A stretch of DNA of 55,188 nucleotides from Fragilaria crotonensis (Eukaryota > Bacillariophyta > Fragilariophyceae > Fragilariales > Fragilariaceae). The notes under the pieces are model-generated. The model worked only from the letters and a program-made list of their open reading frames with translations, did no database searches and had not been told where the DNA came from. Shown piece by piece: positions 32,774 through 44,006 of this stretch; the stretch's first letter is position 1, and the number at the start of each line of letters is the position of its first letter. The DNA is taken from positions 1 to 55,188 of the forward strand of contig JAKSYS010000408.1 of the NCBI GenBank assembly GCA_022925895.1, read 5' to 3'. Both the position numbers and the translations under genes were made by a program.

Positions 32774-32888
32774 CTATTTTTGCACCCAGACGAGTAGACT
32801 GTAAACCCTTGTAATGGGAGGTCCGCAAACACTCCAGGATGCTCCCATTACATCGGTTTACAGTCAACTCTGCCCGGTGCAAAAATAG
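32774..32888. repeat. 115-bp foldback MITE inside element B
   Basis: CTATTTTTGCACC at 32774 is mirrored by GGTGCAAAAATAG ending at 32888. The arms agree over about 47 bp with few mismatches (shared GACTGTAAACC and TGTAATGGGAG), with a ~20-nt loop. No coding content. Confidence 0.9.
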
Positions 32889-32996
32889 GGAGGTTTTAAG
32901 TTACTTAGGGAATTCAATTTTATGAGATTACTTAGGGGTGTTCGCGACCGTTACGAGGCGCGCGCAATGGGTCATCCCACTCTTTGGTCGCTATTG

Positions 32997-33084
32997 ATAC
33001 TGCAATACTGCAATACTGCAATACTGCTATACTGCTATACTGCTATACTGCTCTACTGATGTACTGCTGTACTGCTGTACTCCG
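32997..33084. repeat. (TACTGCWA)n microsatellite, right of element B
   Basis: About ten units of TACTGCAA, TACTGCTA and TACTGCTG; the continuation of the array at 27196-27371. Confidence 0.9.
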
Positions 33085-33185
33085 TGAACACTCCCGAGCA
33101 CTGTTGTCTTTATCAGTAGTTCGTACATACTAGTATGTCTGATATCGTAGCTGATAGCTGAATAGCACACAGAAATTTGATGTTA

Positions 33186-36100
33186 TGGCTGGGTACAATA
33201 TCAGAGTGACTCAAGTAGGCTTAGTAGGCTTTCATACAAAAAAATAGTACGAGATTTTAATACTGCCACTACCGTAGACAAATGGCATCATCGAAGACGC
33301 ATGTCATGAAGATTTCAGTTTCGACACCAACAACACAAACGCAAGAATCATAAAGCGCGACAATCATGCTTCCGTATTGCCCTGAGGACGAGCATCATTA
33401 AGGAATACAGCCTTACAGAAGCTGCTGTCGAAGTCCATGGCACATCTATGTGTCTTGAATCCTTTCAGCACCTTTTCTACCTTCACTGGAGGCGCAGAGT
33501 CGTCGTCGATGCCGGAGTCCATTGTTGCTGAATTGGTAAGTTGCTTGTGTCGTATTTTGTGATATGCTTGCATGTATGCTCGGGCGCGTTGTGAAAAAAA
33601 AGTCGTACTCGCTCTGTTGTCACTACATTTCGTGAGAAGCATGCTCTCACTGTACTTCGGAAGTTGTCCTTTCCGCGCTTGTCCTTCAGAGGTTGTCTTC
33701 GATAATGATTCTTGGCGCATCCCCATGCATATTCAATCCCCTCTCCAGCCAACTCACAATGGCATTTCGGAGTTCGATCCATAAATACGCCCATCTCCCT
33801 TGCCTTGAGTTGAAGCATCGTTTCTTGGCCCTCAAAGTCCTTGAGGTTTGACATGAGGTAGCGAAGGCTTGTGTCTTTTCTGAGTGCTCCCATCGAATCT
33901 TTTTTTACCATTAACCGTATAGGTTCTTCGATCCTGACTGGGATCAATCCATCCACGCTCCCAAAGAATCTGCTCCATCCCTTTTGCTTTTCCTTCCCAG
34001 CCTTGAAGCACATCTTGTTTCTGGTAAGTGAGTGAGATGCCTGCGCGTTCTGCCATGTTCCTGATATGTTTCTTACTTCCTTTTGCATTCTCAATGCCTC
34101 GCTGCCGGAGCAGCTCTATCAGCTGTGGCTTGGTGTGCTCCTTTGTAGTAACCGTCGTTACGAAATGATCTTTCCTCGTTTGCTCTTGTTCTTCTGGAGT
34201 CATCCAGTATGGCCCGTTGTCTGTGGAACGGAAGACCATAGATTGAACGTCGCCCACATTGAGACTGCGGTTGTGTGGTCCAAGGTATCCATCTTCACCT
34301 TTGATAATGCTATCTCTCATGATGTTTTGCTCACCCCCGTATCCCTTGTTCATTCCATCTACTCGCAGCGCATCTTCGGGCATTCTATCGTGACCGCATG
34401 AGTGATCAAATAGGAAAAGGAAGTCGTACTGGGGATACAGAGTTGTGACAACATCAGCGCAGTCTTCCAATTGAAGGACCATTGAATCGTATGTCCAGTA
34501 TCCTTCTGCAGACGCTCCATACTCGAACTCCAGAACAAAGGGACTTATGGTAAGTGGCTGCTTGAATTCGCTTCCTCGTTTCTTCTTGGCCGCCGACTCA
34601 TCCTTGTATTTCTTTCCAAGTCTATTAGCATTCACGCGTTGGAGTTGTTCGGTTGTTAGCGACACTCCAAACCCAAACTCACGTGAAGCAAATCCGGACA
34701 TCATCACTCCAAGGCCATCGTCTTTTGGTATCAGTGCCTGTTCGCGATTTGGCCCAGTCCAACTCTTGTTTGTAAATGAATACTGTTTGACAATGCATTC
34801 GTCTTGACCGAACGAAATGACAGGGCGCTCATCCGGATTCATTCGCACGCTGAGATTTCCGCCAAATATAGTTTGTTCGTTCATGCAATCCATGAATCCT
34901 CGGCAGGTGTCAACATGATACTCCACCATTGCTTTTCCGGTAAGTTCGTCGGTGTACTTGTATCCGCTGCCCTTTGTGACTTCGCCTAACGCTTGCAGTT
35001 TCTCCGCCTCTTCCAGACTTACTTGAATCCACCGAAACATTCTGCGCTCAAGCGATAGATATCGGTCGCAGAAGTCCCACCGATATTGAACTGTTGCCTT
35101 CCTTTCATGTCCGTCAACGTAATATCCCTTTCGACGTGTTTCATATCGAAATCCTAGCTTCAACATCCATTGGTAAGTCGTCTTACGACAGAGACAGCAA
35201 GCCGTACTCTTGGAACAGATTCAACTTCTCTCTTCAAACTCACAATTGATTATTTCATTCTGTCCACAGGCGTTCCATGACAAGCGATTTTACAATTTTA
35301 TCGTGAAGATACGAATGCATCATCTCGACTGAAAGCTCAGTAAGATTCGCGCGGCCATACTCTTTTATCACAGTAACGACAATAGGATGTGCCTCTAGGA
35401 AAGCAGGTAAGTCTCTGTTGCCCTTTCTCTTGATGGAAAACAATTTCTTCTTACAAAACTGAACATGCCATCGTCGCAGAACTTTTTCGTTCGTTATGTA
35501 TTTTATATGAACGGCAGCAAGTTGATCGATTACATCACGGCAGCAATCATTCCACTTCTTGAATGGCATCTCCTCAATGGCAACACGGTAAGCCTGCGCG
35601 AGGTATCTTGCTTTCATTCTTATGTCCTCTTTCTTGTGCTCACTCATTGTGTCCTCGTCATCCTCAGAATCCAAACCCTCGACAATTGTTTTGAAGGCGA
35701 CAGAAGATGAGTTTGCGTTGTCGAGGACGGCAATCAATTCCTCAACTCGGTCGAGTACAGTCTCCTTGTCTTCGGAGGCATTAAAAAGCTTGAATGCCAG
35801 TTTCGACTGCCACCAGATGTTGCATCCTGGAGGAAGATGGGGCTTTGTGTCGGACTCTTGTTCCGTCTTTATCGTTATGCTGGTCGGCGTCTCCTGCTCA
35901 TCTCGATTGCTGCTGCTACTAGAAGTATGATTGGAAAGACAGCAGGCTGGTACTTGTTCTGTATGCTGACTACTGGTAGTTGTCGGATTAGAGTCTTGAC
36001 AACAAAGTCTTTTAGCTGCTCTTTCAACCTCTTCTTCTTTATTTTGTCGTTTACACTGGATTGCTTCTTGGTTCTTTGCGATTGACACCAAGTCAATTAC

Positions 36101-36779
36101 ATCGGGCGGAAACTGCCGTTGTTCTTTGTTTCGGGTCGCACATTCCAGTGCCCTTATGTCATCCATCATATCTGGGATAGTGGCAAACCAAGCCTTTCCT
36201 AATGATGGACTCTGGACATGATCGTTTCCATTTGGATCACACAGATAGTAACAATGATTTCTTCGCTTGGTAGTATCTTTTGGGCAGTAGGTATCGTAAT
36301 TGATCCCAAACTGGTTTGGAGCTGACTTTTCTGCCTGCATATCTAGCTTCAATGCCGGATCTTTCAACAAAGCATTATTAAGATCATTGGTATTGAATTG
36401 CAGGGGCTCTGGAATTGTAAACCACTCATGACAGAGTGCAACAAGGTGGTCAGCAGTCCGCCACTTGTGTCGGAAACGAGTTTCACGACAAAGGTACTTT
36501 ACGGAGCTTCTGATGAACCGATACCTTTCTCTTGGGTGGAGCCAAATGAATGACTGCATTCTCATACAATTGAAGAAGGGAATAGACGCTTTGGCTCCAC
36601 CTGATAAGCACTCAAAGATTGGAAATGAGCGACGGCGTTTTCACCATCGTCGAGAGACGGTCCTCGTGTTGTTTGTGCGGAAAAATAATGGCGCGAAGAC
36701 ATCGGACGGCGCGTTTTTTGACGTCACGTACTAGGGTTACACAGAGCTACAAGAAGGATCCGAATTTTTTACCCAGCCA
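33186..36779 (-). mobile_element. Element C: 3.6-kb DDE transposon, first of a tandem pair
   Basis: Bounded by TGGCTGGGTA (33186) and its reverse complement TACCCAGCCA (ending 36779), with TA on each side (33184-33185 and 36780-36781). It carries one transposase gene on the minus strand. Nearly identical along its whole length to element D. Confidence 0.9.
33364..36565 (-). pseudogene. Element C transposase (DDE, SAP-like insert), frame-broken
   Basis: N-terminal open frame 36565-35255 (MRMQSFIWLHPRERYRFIR..., a Ser/Thr/Gln-rich linker, helical DNA-binding-like region KWNDCCRDVIDQL). A break at 35170-35260 is followed by 35166-33832, with YYVDGHERKATVQYRWDFCD, the first catalytic Asp in SFGQDECIVKQY, the second in FLFDHSCGHDRMPEDAL, then a SAP-like pair of helices (PQLIELLRQRGI...KKHIRNMAERAGI). 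Another break at a T7 run (33900) leads to PKCHCELAGEGIEYAWGCAK with the third acidic residue. It ends in THRCAMDFDSSF. The Asp2-Glu3 distance is about 217 residues. Most breaks are absent from element D. In canonical Tc1/mariner that spacing is 34-41 residues. Confidence 0.8.
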
Positions 36780-36781
36780 TA

Positions 36782-39700
36782 TGGCTGGGTACAATATCAG
36801 AGTGACTCAAGTAGGCTTAGTAGGCTTTCATACAAAAAAAATAGTACGAGATTTTAATACTGCCACTACCGTAGACAAATGGCATCATTGAAGACGCATG
36901 TCATAAAGATTTCAGTTTCGACACCAACAACACAAACGCAAGAATCATGAAGCGCGACGATCATGCTTCCGTATCGCCCTGAGGACGAGCATCGTTAAGG
37001 AATACAGCCTTACAGAAGCTGCTGTCGAAGTCCATGGCGCATCTATGTGTCTTGAATTCTTTCAGCACCTTTTCTACCTTCACTGGAGACGCAGAGTCGT
37101 CGTCGATGCCGGAGTCCATTGTTGCTGAATTGGTAAGTTGCTTGTGTCGTATTTTGTGATATGCTTGCATGTATGCTCGGGCGCGTTGTGAAAAGAGTCG
37201 TACTCGCTCTGTTGTCACCACATTTCGTGAGAAGCATGCTCTCACTGTCCTTCGGAAGTTGTCCTTTCCGCGCTTGTCCTTCAGAGGTTGTCTTCGATAA
37301 TGATTCTTGGCGCATCCCCATGCATATTCAATCCCCTCTCCAGCCAACTCACAATGGCATTTCGGAGTTCGATCCATAAATACGCCCATCTCCTTGCCTT
37401 GAGTTGAAGCATCGTTTCTTGGCCCTCAAAGTCCTTGAGGTTTGACATGAGGTAGCGAAGGCTTGTGTCTTTTCTGAATGCTCCCATCGAATCTTTTTTA
37501 CCATTAACCGTATAGGTTCTTCGATCCTGACTGGGATCAATCCATCCACGCTCCCAAAGAATCTGCTCCATCCCTTTTGCTTTTCCTTCCCAGCCTTGAA
37601 GCACATCTTGTTTCTGGTAAGTGAGTGAGATGCCTGCGCGTTCTGCCATGTTCCTGATATGTTTCTTACTTCCTTTTGCATTCTCAATGCCTCGCTGCCG
37701 CAGCAGCTCTATCAGCTGTGGCTTGGTGTGCTCCTTTGTAGTAACCGTCGTTACGAAATGATCTTTCCTCGTTTGCTCTTGTTCTTCTGGAGTCATCCAG
37801 TATGGCCCGTTGTCTGTGGAACGGAAGACCATAGATTGAACGTCGCCCACATTGAGACTGCGGTTGTGTGGTCAAGGTATCCATCTTCACCTTTGATAAT
37901 GCTATCTCTCATGATGTTTTGCTCACCCCGTATCCCTTGTTCATTCCATCTACTCGCAGCGCATCTTCGGGCATTCTATCGTGACCGCATGAGTGATCAA
38001 ATAGGAAAAGGAAGTCGTACTGGGGATACAGAGTTGTGACAACATCAGCGCAGTCTTCCAATTGAAGGACCATTGAATCGTATGTCCAGTATCCTTCTGC
38101 AGACGCTCCATACTCGAACTCCAGAACAAAGGGACTTATGGTAAGTGGCTGCTTGAATTCGCTTCCTCGTTTCTTCTTGGCTGCCGACTCATCCTTGTAT
38201 TTCTTTCCAAGTCTATTAGCATTCACGCGTTGGAGTTGTTCGGTTGTTAGCGACACTCCAAACCCAAACTCACGTGAAGCAAATCCGGACATCATCACTC
38301 CAAGGCCATCGTCTTTTGGTATCAGTGCCTGTTCGCGATTTGGCCCAGTCCAACTCTTGTTTGTAAATGAATACTGTTTGACAATGCATTCGTCTTGACC
38401 GAACGAAATGAGAGGGCGCTCATCCGGATTCATTCGCACGCTGAGATTTCCGCCAAATATAGTTTGTTCGTTCATGCAATCCATGAATCCTCGGCAGGTG
38501 TCAACATGATACTCCACCATTGCTTTTCCGGTAAGTTCGTCGGTGTACTTGTATCCACTGCCCTTTGTGACTTCGCCTAACGCTTGCAGTTTCTCCGCCT
38601 CTTCCAGAGAAACTTGAATCCACCGAAACATTCTGCGCTCAAGCGATAGATATCGGTCGCAGAAGTCCCACCGATATTGAACTGTTGCCTTCCTTTCATG
38701 TCCGTCAACGTAATATCCCTTTCGACGTGTTTCATATCGAAATCCTAGCTTCAACATCCATTGGTAAGTCGTCTTACGACAGAGACAGCTTAAGCCGTAC
38801 TCTTGGAACAGATTCAACTTCTCTTCTTCAAACTCACAATTGATTATTTCATTCTGTCCTTGCAGGCGTTCCATGACAAGCGATTTTACAATTGTATCGT
38901 GAAGATACGAATGCATCATCTCGACTGAAAGCTCAGTAAGATTCGCGCGGCCATACTCTTTTATCACAGTAACGACAATAGGATGTGCCTCTAGGAAAGC
39001 AGGTAAGTCTCTGTTGCCCTTTCTCTTGATGGAAAACAATTTCTTCTTACAAAACTGAACATGCCATCGTCGCAGAACTTTTTCGTTCGTTATGTATTTT
39101 ATATGAACGGCAGCAAGTTGATCGATTGCATCACGGCAGCAATCATTCCACTTCTTGAATGGCATCTCCTCAATGGCAACACGGTAAGCCTGCGCGAGGT
39201 ATCTTGCTTTCATTCTTATGTCCTCTTTCTTGTGCTCACTCATTGTGTCCTCGTCATCCTCAGAATCCAAACCCTCGACAATTGTTTTGAAGGCGACAGC
39301 AGATGAGTTTGCGTTGTCGAGGACGGCAATCAATTCCTCAACTCGGTCGAGTACAGTCTCCTTGTCTTCGGAGGCATTAAAAAGCTTGAATGCCAGTTTC
39401 GACTGCCACCAGATGTTGCATCCTGGAGGAAGCTGGGGCTTTGTGTCGGACTCTTGTTCCGTCTTTATCGTTATGCTGGTCGGCGTCTCCTGCTCATCTC
39501 GATTGCTGCTGCTACTAGAAGTATGATTGGAAAGACGGCATGCTGGTACTACTTGTTCGGTATGCTGACTACTGGTAGTTGTCGGAGTAGTAGAGTCTTG
39601 ACAACAAAGTCTTTTAGCTGCTCTTTCAACCTCTTCTTCTTTATTTTGTCGTTTACACTGGATTGCTTCTTGGTTCTTTGCGATTGACACCAAGTCAATT

Positions 39701-40381
39701 ACATCGGGCGGAAACTGCCGTTGTTCTTTGTTTCGGGTCGCACGTTCCAGTGCCCTTATGTCATCCATCATATCTGGGATAGTGGCAAACCAAGCCTTTC
39801 CTAATGATGGACTCTGGACATGATCGTTTCCATTTGGATCACACAGATAGTAACAATGATTTCTTCGCTTGGTATCTTTTGGGCGGTAGGTATCGTAGTA
39901 GATCCCAAACTGGTTTGGAGCTGACTTTTCTTCTGCCTGCATATCTAGCTTCAATGCCGGATCTTTCAACAAAGCATTATTAAGATCATTGGCATTGAAT
40001 TGTAGGGGCTCTGGAATTGTAAACCACTCATGACAGAGTGCAACAAGGTGGTCAGCAGTCCGCCACTTGTGTCGGAAACGAGTTTCACGACAAAGGTACT
40101 TTACGGAGCTTCTGATGAACCGATACCTTTCTCTTGGGTGGAGCCAAATGGATGACTGCATTCTCATACAATTGAAGAAGGGAATAGACGCTTTGGCTCC
40201 ACCTGATAAGCACTCAAAGATTGGAAATGAGCGACGGCGTTTTCACCATCGTCGAGAGACGGTCCTCGTGTTGTTTGTGCGGAAAAATAATGGCGCGAAG
40301 ACATCGGACGGCGCGTTTTTTGACGTCACGTACTAGGGTTACACAGAGCTACAAGAAGGATCCGAATTTTTTACCCAGCCA
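36782..40381 (-). mobile_element. Element D: second copy of the 3.6-kb DDE transposon
   Basis: Same ends (TGGCTGGGTA at 36782, TACCCAGCCA ending 40381). It shares the single TA at 36780-36781 with element C and has TA at 40382-40383 on the right. Same orientation as C. Apart from a few percent substitutions and small indels the copies are the same. Confidence 0.9.
36961..40167 (-). pseudogene. Element D transposase, frame-broken in the C-terminal third
   Basis: A 752-codon open frame (40167-37909) covers the N-terminal region, YYVDGHERKATV, the first Asp (SFGQDECIVKQY) and the second (FLFDHSCGHDR). It breaks at 37926, where element C has one more C in a C run. The SAP-like segment and GWEGKAKGMEQILWERGW follow in 37850-37281, after another one-base loss near 37873. 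A further one-base loss near 37390 (CTCC against CTCCC) precedes the third acidic residue motif CHCELAGEGIEYAWGC. The breaks sit where C is intact and vice versa, so the family was active recently or the breaks are consensus errors. Confidence 0.8.
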
Positions 40382-40383
40382 TA

Positions 40384-41098
40384 GGCCATTTTTAAAAGGA
40401 GTGCTCCAACATAATCGAAGACAGCATAATATATTCATATTCGTATTTGTTAGTAGCATGTAATTCGGTCGACGCACATTTTTTTTGACAAGACCAACTT
40501 GTTGCAATAGTTGCACCGCAACAAGACATTTCTGATAGAGAGGGGTATGCGTACATGTACGTAGAATCGTTACATCTCGAGTCTTGACTATTGCGCGACA
40601 CTTCTCGAGGGATGCCGAGCCTGTCCTTGTTGCAGCCTTGTTGCTGGTTTGCATAACTGGTGTCGAGGCGGAAGACAGCGGATTGCATTCAAAGGTGCAG
40701 TAAACGGAAAATTTAGCTTTCTTTGATCAGGTTTGAAACCGTCATTTGCCGGACCTTCCTTTAGACGGCCAGTAATTCGAGTGTTATGTGGATTTTGTTA
40801 GGCATGTTTATCATTTATCACACATGCTACCAGTACACTACTTGTACCTGTTATGTTCATACCTGGCACTTGTTGATTACCTTGGTACCTGGTACAGGTA
40901 CGTAGTCCTATGCATACGACAAAAACAGAACTCTCGATACCTGGTATGCTTTTGCACAAATAGAAGAGGGCTGTACCGGTATACTTCTTGTCACTTTTTT
41001 GCTTCAGCGTTTGCACCAAAAAACCAGGCCTGCTGAACTAACTACAGTAAACGCCCTTCACTCACCTCCAAACACACAAATACTGCGCTGATAGACAA
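40384..41098. other. Intergenic between element D and the glycosyltransferase gene
   Basis: No gene recognised. GTAC/GGTACC words cluster at 40825-40950. The stretch from about 41000 should hold the promoter of the next gene. Confidence 0.5.
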
Positions 41099-42577
41099 AT
41101 GGCGATTCTCCCCGGGATAAACGCGATGTTTCGATTCTTGATTGTCGCCATCCTTGGCGCAGTTTCATCATTTCAGTTGCTCAGTCGCTTCTGTGGCTGT
41201 TCGACGGCGAGCATTGCATATGAGGTCAAGTCACACGAACAAAAAGCGAAGGGGGGCAATAAATATGAAGATATCGCTACGATTTCGAAAAGTCCATCAA
41301 TAACAACGAATCCTGATGGAACTTTTAACGGGTTTGAGATCTTTTACGTGGACGCCCCTCCGAGGTCGACTGTCCACTGTGTGGGAGAGAACTTCGAGGC
41401 TGATCGATCATGGCTTTTTCGGTCCTGCGAATACACGACCATATGCTTTGATATTGATCGCCGTGATTTTGTAACGTATGAAGACGAGCCATTGCCTCTG
41501 CCGGAACGCTGGTGGTCATCAACTCAAATGACCGAGAACGCCACACATGTCGCTGGTGGATCTCAGCCGAAAACATGGTTTCCAGTTCGGAAGGGGCGGA
41601 CATCAACAATCGGTCAGTTTCGACCGAATTCAAGGAAGGCTCCTCCTAGCTACTATCGATTCGACGCCACCATGCTGCCATTTTACCGCCATCCCACATC
41701 GTATAGAAACCCCGGCCACCTAGTGTGGGATGATTTCCTGCCCCTTTACACGCTCTTGGATATTTTTGACCGAGTAGGCGACCGCCTGTTTCTGGCGCAT
41801 ATGAGGCGACCGACCACCGAATACTTTGAAGAACCAATACCACCTTTTGACATCATCGACAGGTTCCTGGCGCTAATGGGTGATCACCCTTACAACATAG
41901 ACATTTCCAAAGGCTTTGACTTGCAGCTCCACAGGCCGAACTTCTCCAAAAATGGCGAAGATCGAGTCATTTGCGCGGATCATGGCCTTACCGGCAGCGG
42001 TCTCTTTTCCGATCATGGTGAATTTCGTTGGCATGGACAGTGGCCGTCTGACAGAGAACTACCGCACAACATCGGTCGCGGCGGATTATTTCGACGATAT
42101 CGGCGCTTCTTGATGAAAAACCTGGGCATCCTTCCTGATACCAGGATTGAGCGTCGCCCGTACAAGATTATCGTGTCTCGGAGTTCTAGTACAAAGAGAG
42201 ACCGGGCAAATGTAACGTTTGCCGAACATGTGTCAACTCTGTCGGTACTTGGAGATCGTGTGGACATCAAAGAGATTAACATGGCGAGCCTTAGCCTTCA
42301 TGAGCAAGTCGAGAGGACGTCGACGGCAGCGGTTTACGTCTCTGTTGCTGGTGGTGGTAGTTCAACGGCAATGTTTTTGCCTCGCGGAGCTCACTTAATT
42401 CTATTTTATCATCCCAAGAAGTACTTGGATTGGGACTTTTGGAACAACTTCCCACACATTCATGTACACTGGTTACCAATGGAGCCTGACGGCAAGGGGG
42501 GTATGAACGGAGTTGACTACGAAATGTTTCTTAAACTGGTTGCTCACGAATTGGACGAGCTGGATAAGTCAAGCTAG
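41099..42577 (+). CDS. GT61-like glycosyltransferase, type II membrane protein
   Basis: 492 codons, single exon. A hydrophobic anchor at about residues 10-30 (MFRFLIVAILGAVSSFQLL) after a short N-terminus suggests a Golgi type II enzyme. The C-terminal half has the features of the GT61 (DUF563) family: YKIIVSRSSSTKR, a nucleotide-sugar-type VAGGGSSTAMFLPRGAHLILF near residue 425, and HIHVHWLP. GT61 enzymes add xylose, arabinose or N-acetylglucosamine to polysaccharides or glycoproteins; the sugar here is unknown. The N-terminal half (YVDAPPRSTVHCVGENFEAD, ICFDIDRRDF) is family-typical in layout. The family-typical HGAG motif is replaced by VAGG, so it is a divergent member. No break seen. Confidence 0.72.
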   Translation: MAILPGINAMFRFLIVAILGAVSSFQLLSRFCGCSTASIAYEVKSHEQKAKGGNKYEDIATISKSPSITTNPDGTFNGFEIFYVDAPPRSTVHCVGENFEADRSWLFRSCEYTTICFDIDRRDFVTYEDEPLPLPERWWSSTQMTENATHVAGGSQPKTWFPVRKGRTSTIGQFRPNSRKAPPSYYRFDATMLPFYRHPTSYRNPGHLVWDDFLPLYTLLDIFDRVGDRLFLAHMRRPTTEYFEEPIPPFDIIDRFLALMGDHPYNIDISKGFDLQLHRPNFSKNGEDRVICADHGLTGSGLFSDHGEFRWHGQWPSDRELPHNIGRGGLFRRYRRFLMKNLGILPDTRIERRPYKIIVSRSSSTKRDRANVTFAEHVSTLSVLGDRVDIKEINMASLSLHEQVERTSTAAVYVSVAGGGSSTAMFLPRGAHLILFYHPKKYLDWDFWNNFPHIHVHWLPMEPDGKGGMNGVDYEMFLKLVAHELDELDKSS

Positions 42578-42726
42578 CCGTCAAGGCAAGAGTTTTCCCT
42601 TGATAAAATTAGCCGTGGGTGCTGCAGATAATCCTACCTCCTGCATGTAAATAATGTCATTTTCAGTTCGTTCCGAGACATTCGAAGGCACAGCAGCTGA
42701 GCCGAATGTTTAATCACGATGATATG

Positions 42727-44006
42727 TTACAAGAAGTAGTCAGGTGGCGGATTCTTGATTGGCACGCCCCGCTTTTCCTGGGGAGCAGCGTCGAAAATCT
42801 GGAATGATCGAACCAAATTCTCGTCCAGTTCTAGAATTGCTGCGACATTTCCGCATCGGTAACAATAGTTGGGTGCACTCCATACTGTGACCAATGAATC
42901 GTTGAACATGCTTCGGTGACCCTCCATGACCAGTTGATGAGCTCTCGCTATTAAATCCAAGTCATTTCGTTCGTTGAACATGGCAACAATATCACCGCCA
43001 AAGAGGTAGCCCGCTCCACGAGGAGATAGTCCCCACCCATCTATTTCTTCAGGATCTGACCACATCAAGTCACACATGGCCCCGTCGTGAGGCACCTCTT
43101 GCTTGCGGTCAATAACACGAATTTGATCCAGAGTGTTGATCGAAGGACTCAAACCTCCGTGAACGGTAAAAATTTTGTCCTCTATGATGGCACTTAACGA
43201 GAGGTAATCAAAAATCTCTGTGCAATAACGCCAGACGTTTACCGACCCGTACTTTCTCAAACACTCATCATAGAACCCATAGACTTGAGTGATCTGACGC
43301 GACTCGTGGTTGCCGCGGATCAAGGTGATTCGGTCAGGATACCTTACTTTAAGTGCCAGCAAGAGCAAAAAGGTTTCCACGGAGTAGTACCCGCGGTCCA
43401 CGAAATCTCCCAGGAACAAATAGTTCTTGTCGGGGCATTCCCCTACCACCTTGAACAATTCTACCAAATCGTAAAACTGCCCGTGAATGTCACCACAAAT
43501 CTAATCCATCCGAAGGGAAAGTCATTTCGTTAGGACTTGGCACTGATAAATGCGACAATTTTAACGCCAAAATAACGGCTCATGGGCTTATGAAACCAGC
43601 ACAACCACGATGAGAAGATAGTGAACGTTTTACCGCAATTGAAACTTACAGTAACAGGAGCGTCTACTCTCTGAACATTGCTCTCATCGACTAATATCTC
43701 TCTCGCTCTCAGACAGAGAGCTTTAACTTCTCCTTCGCGCAGGTATTCGCAGCGTTTCAAGCGCTCAATTTGCTCGTCAAGACACGAGTTCCCTCCATTC
43801 GTGAGCGACGATGCTGCCATATTTGTGGTTAAAATCGGCTGCACATCGTGCATCGGTGTATTCTGTGGCATCACTGACGCTGCACCAGCTTCCGTCGCGT
43901 GCTTGGTTGCCATCATCGTGGTCGACCGTGTTAGCTTGATATGCGGTGTGATGACATAAGTCTGCCGTTCCGGGTGTTCGTTGGGAAAAAAGAGAACTGG
44001 CGCCAA
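42727..44006 (-). CDS. PPP4C: Protein phosphatase 4 catalytic subunit (PP4c)
   Basis: A Ser/Thr phosphatase of the PP2A/PP4/PP6 group acting in DNA-damage signalling, centrosome and spindle control. Two exons: 44006-43650 and 43500-42727, with a 149-nt GT-AG intron in phase 0 ([19 protein letters not shown]). Metal and catalytic motifs are GDIHG, GDFVDRG and GNHE ([20 protein letters not shown]), then [16 protein letters not shown] and [22 protein letters not shown]-type sequence ([14 protein letters not shown]) and the C-terminal DYFL, whose Leu is carboxymethylated in this group, fit PP4 better than PP2A or PP6. Exon 1 is open upstream of the usual start. The family start corresponds to about Met at 43812 ([10 protein letters not shown]...[13 protein letters not shown]), so the longer N-terminus from 44006 is optional. 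Confidence 0.93.

Larger units (their letters stand above)
27372..32996. mobile_element. Element B: 5.6-kb terminal-inverted-repeat transposon inserted in a microsatellite
   Basis: The left end CAATAGCGACCAAGGAGTGG (27372 on) and the reverse complement of the right end (ending 32996) agree over about 30 bp with two mismatches, including GAGTGGGATGAC. Flanking bases are ATACTGCTA on the left and ATACTGCAA on the right, compatible with an 8-9 bp target duplication although the repeat context makes this uncertain. It carries two convergent genes: a large minus-strand gene (32538-29239) and a smaller plus-strand gene (about 27656-29100). Both are frame-broken. A 115-bp foldback MITE is nested at 32774-32888. 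Confidence 0.8.
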
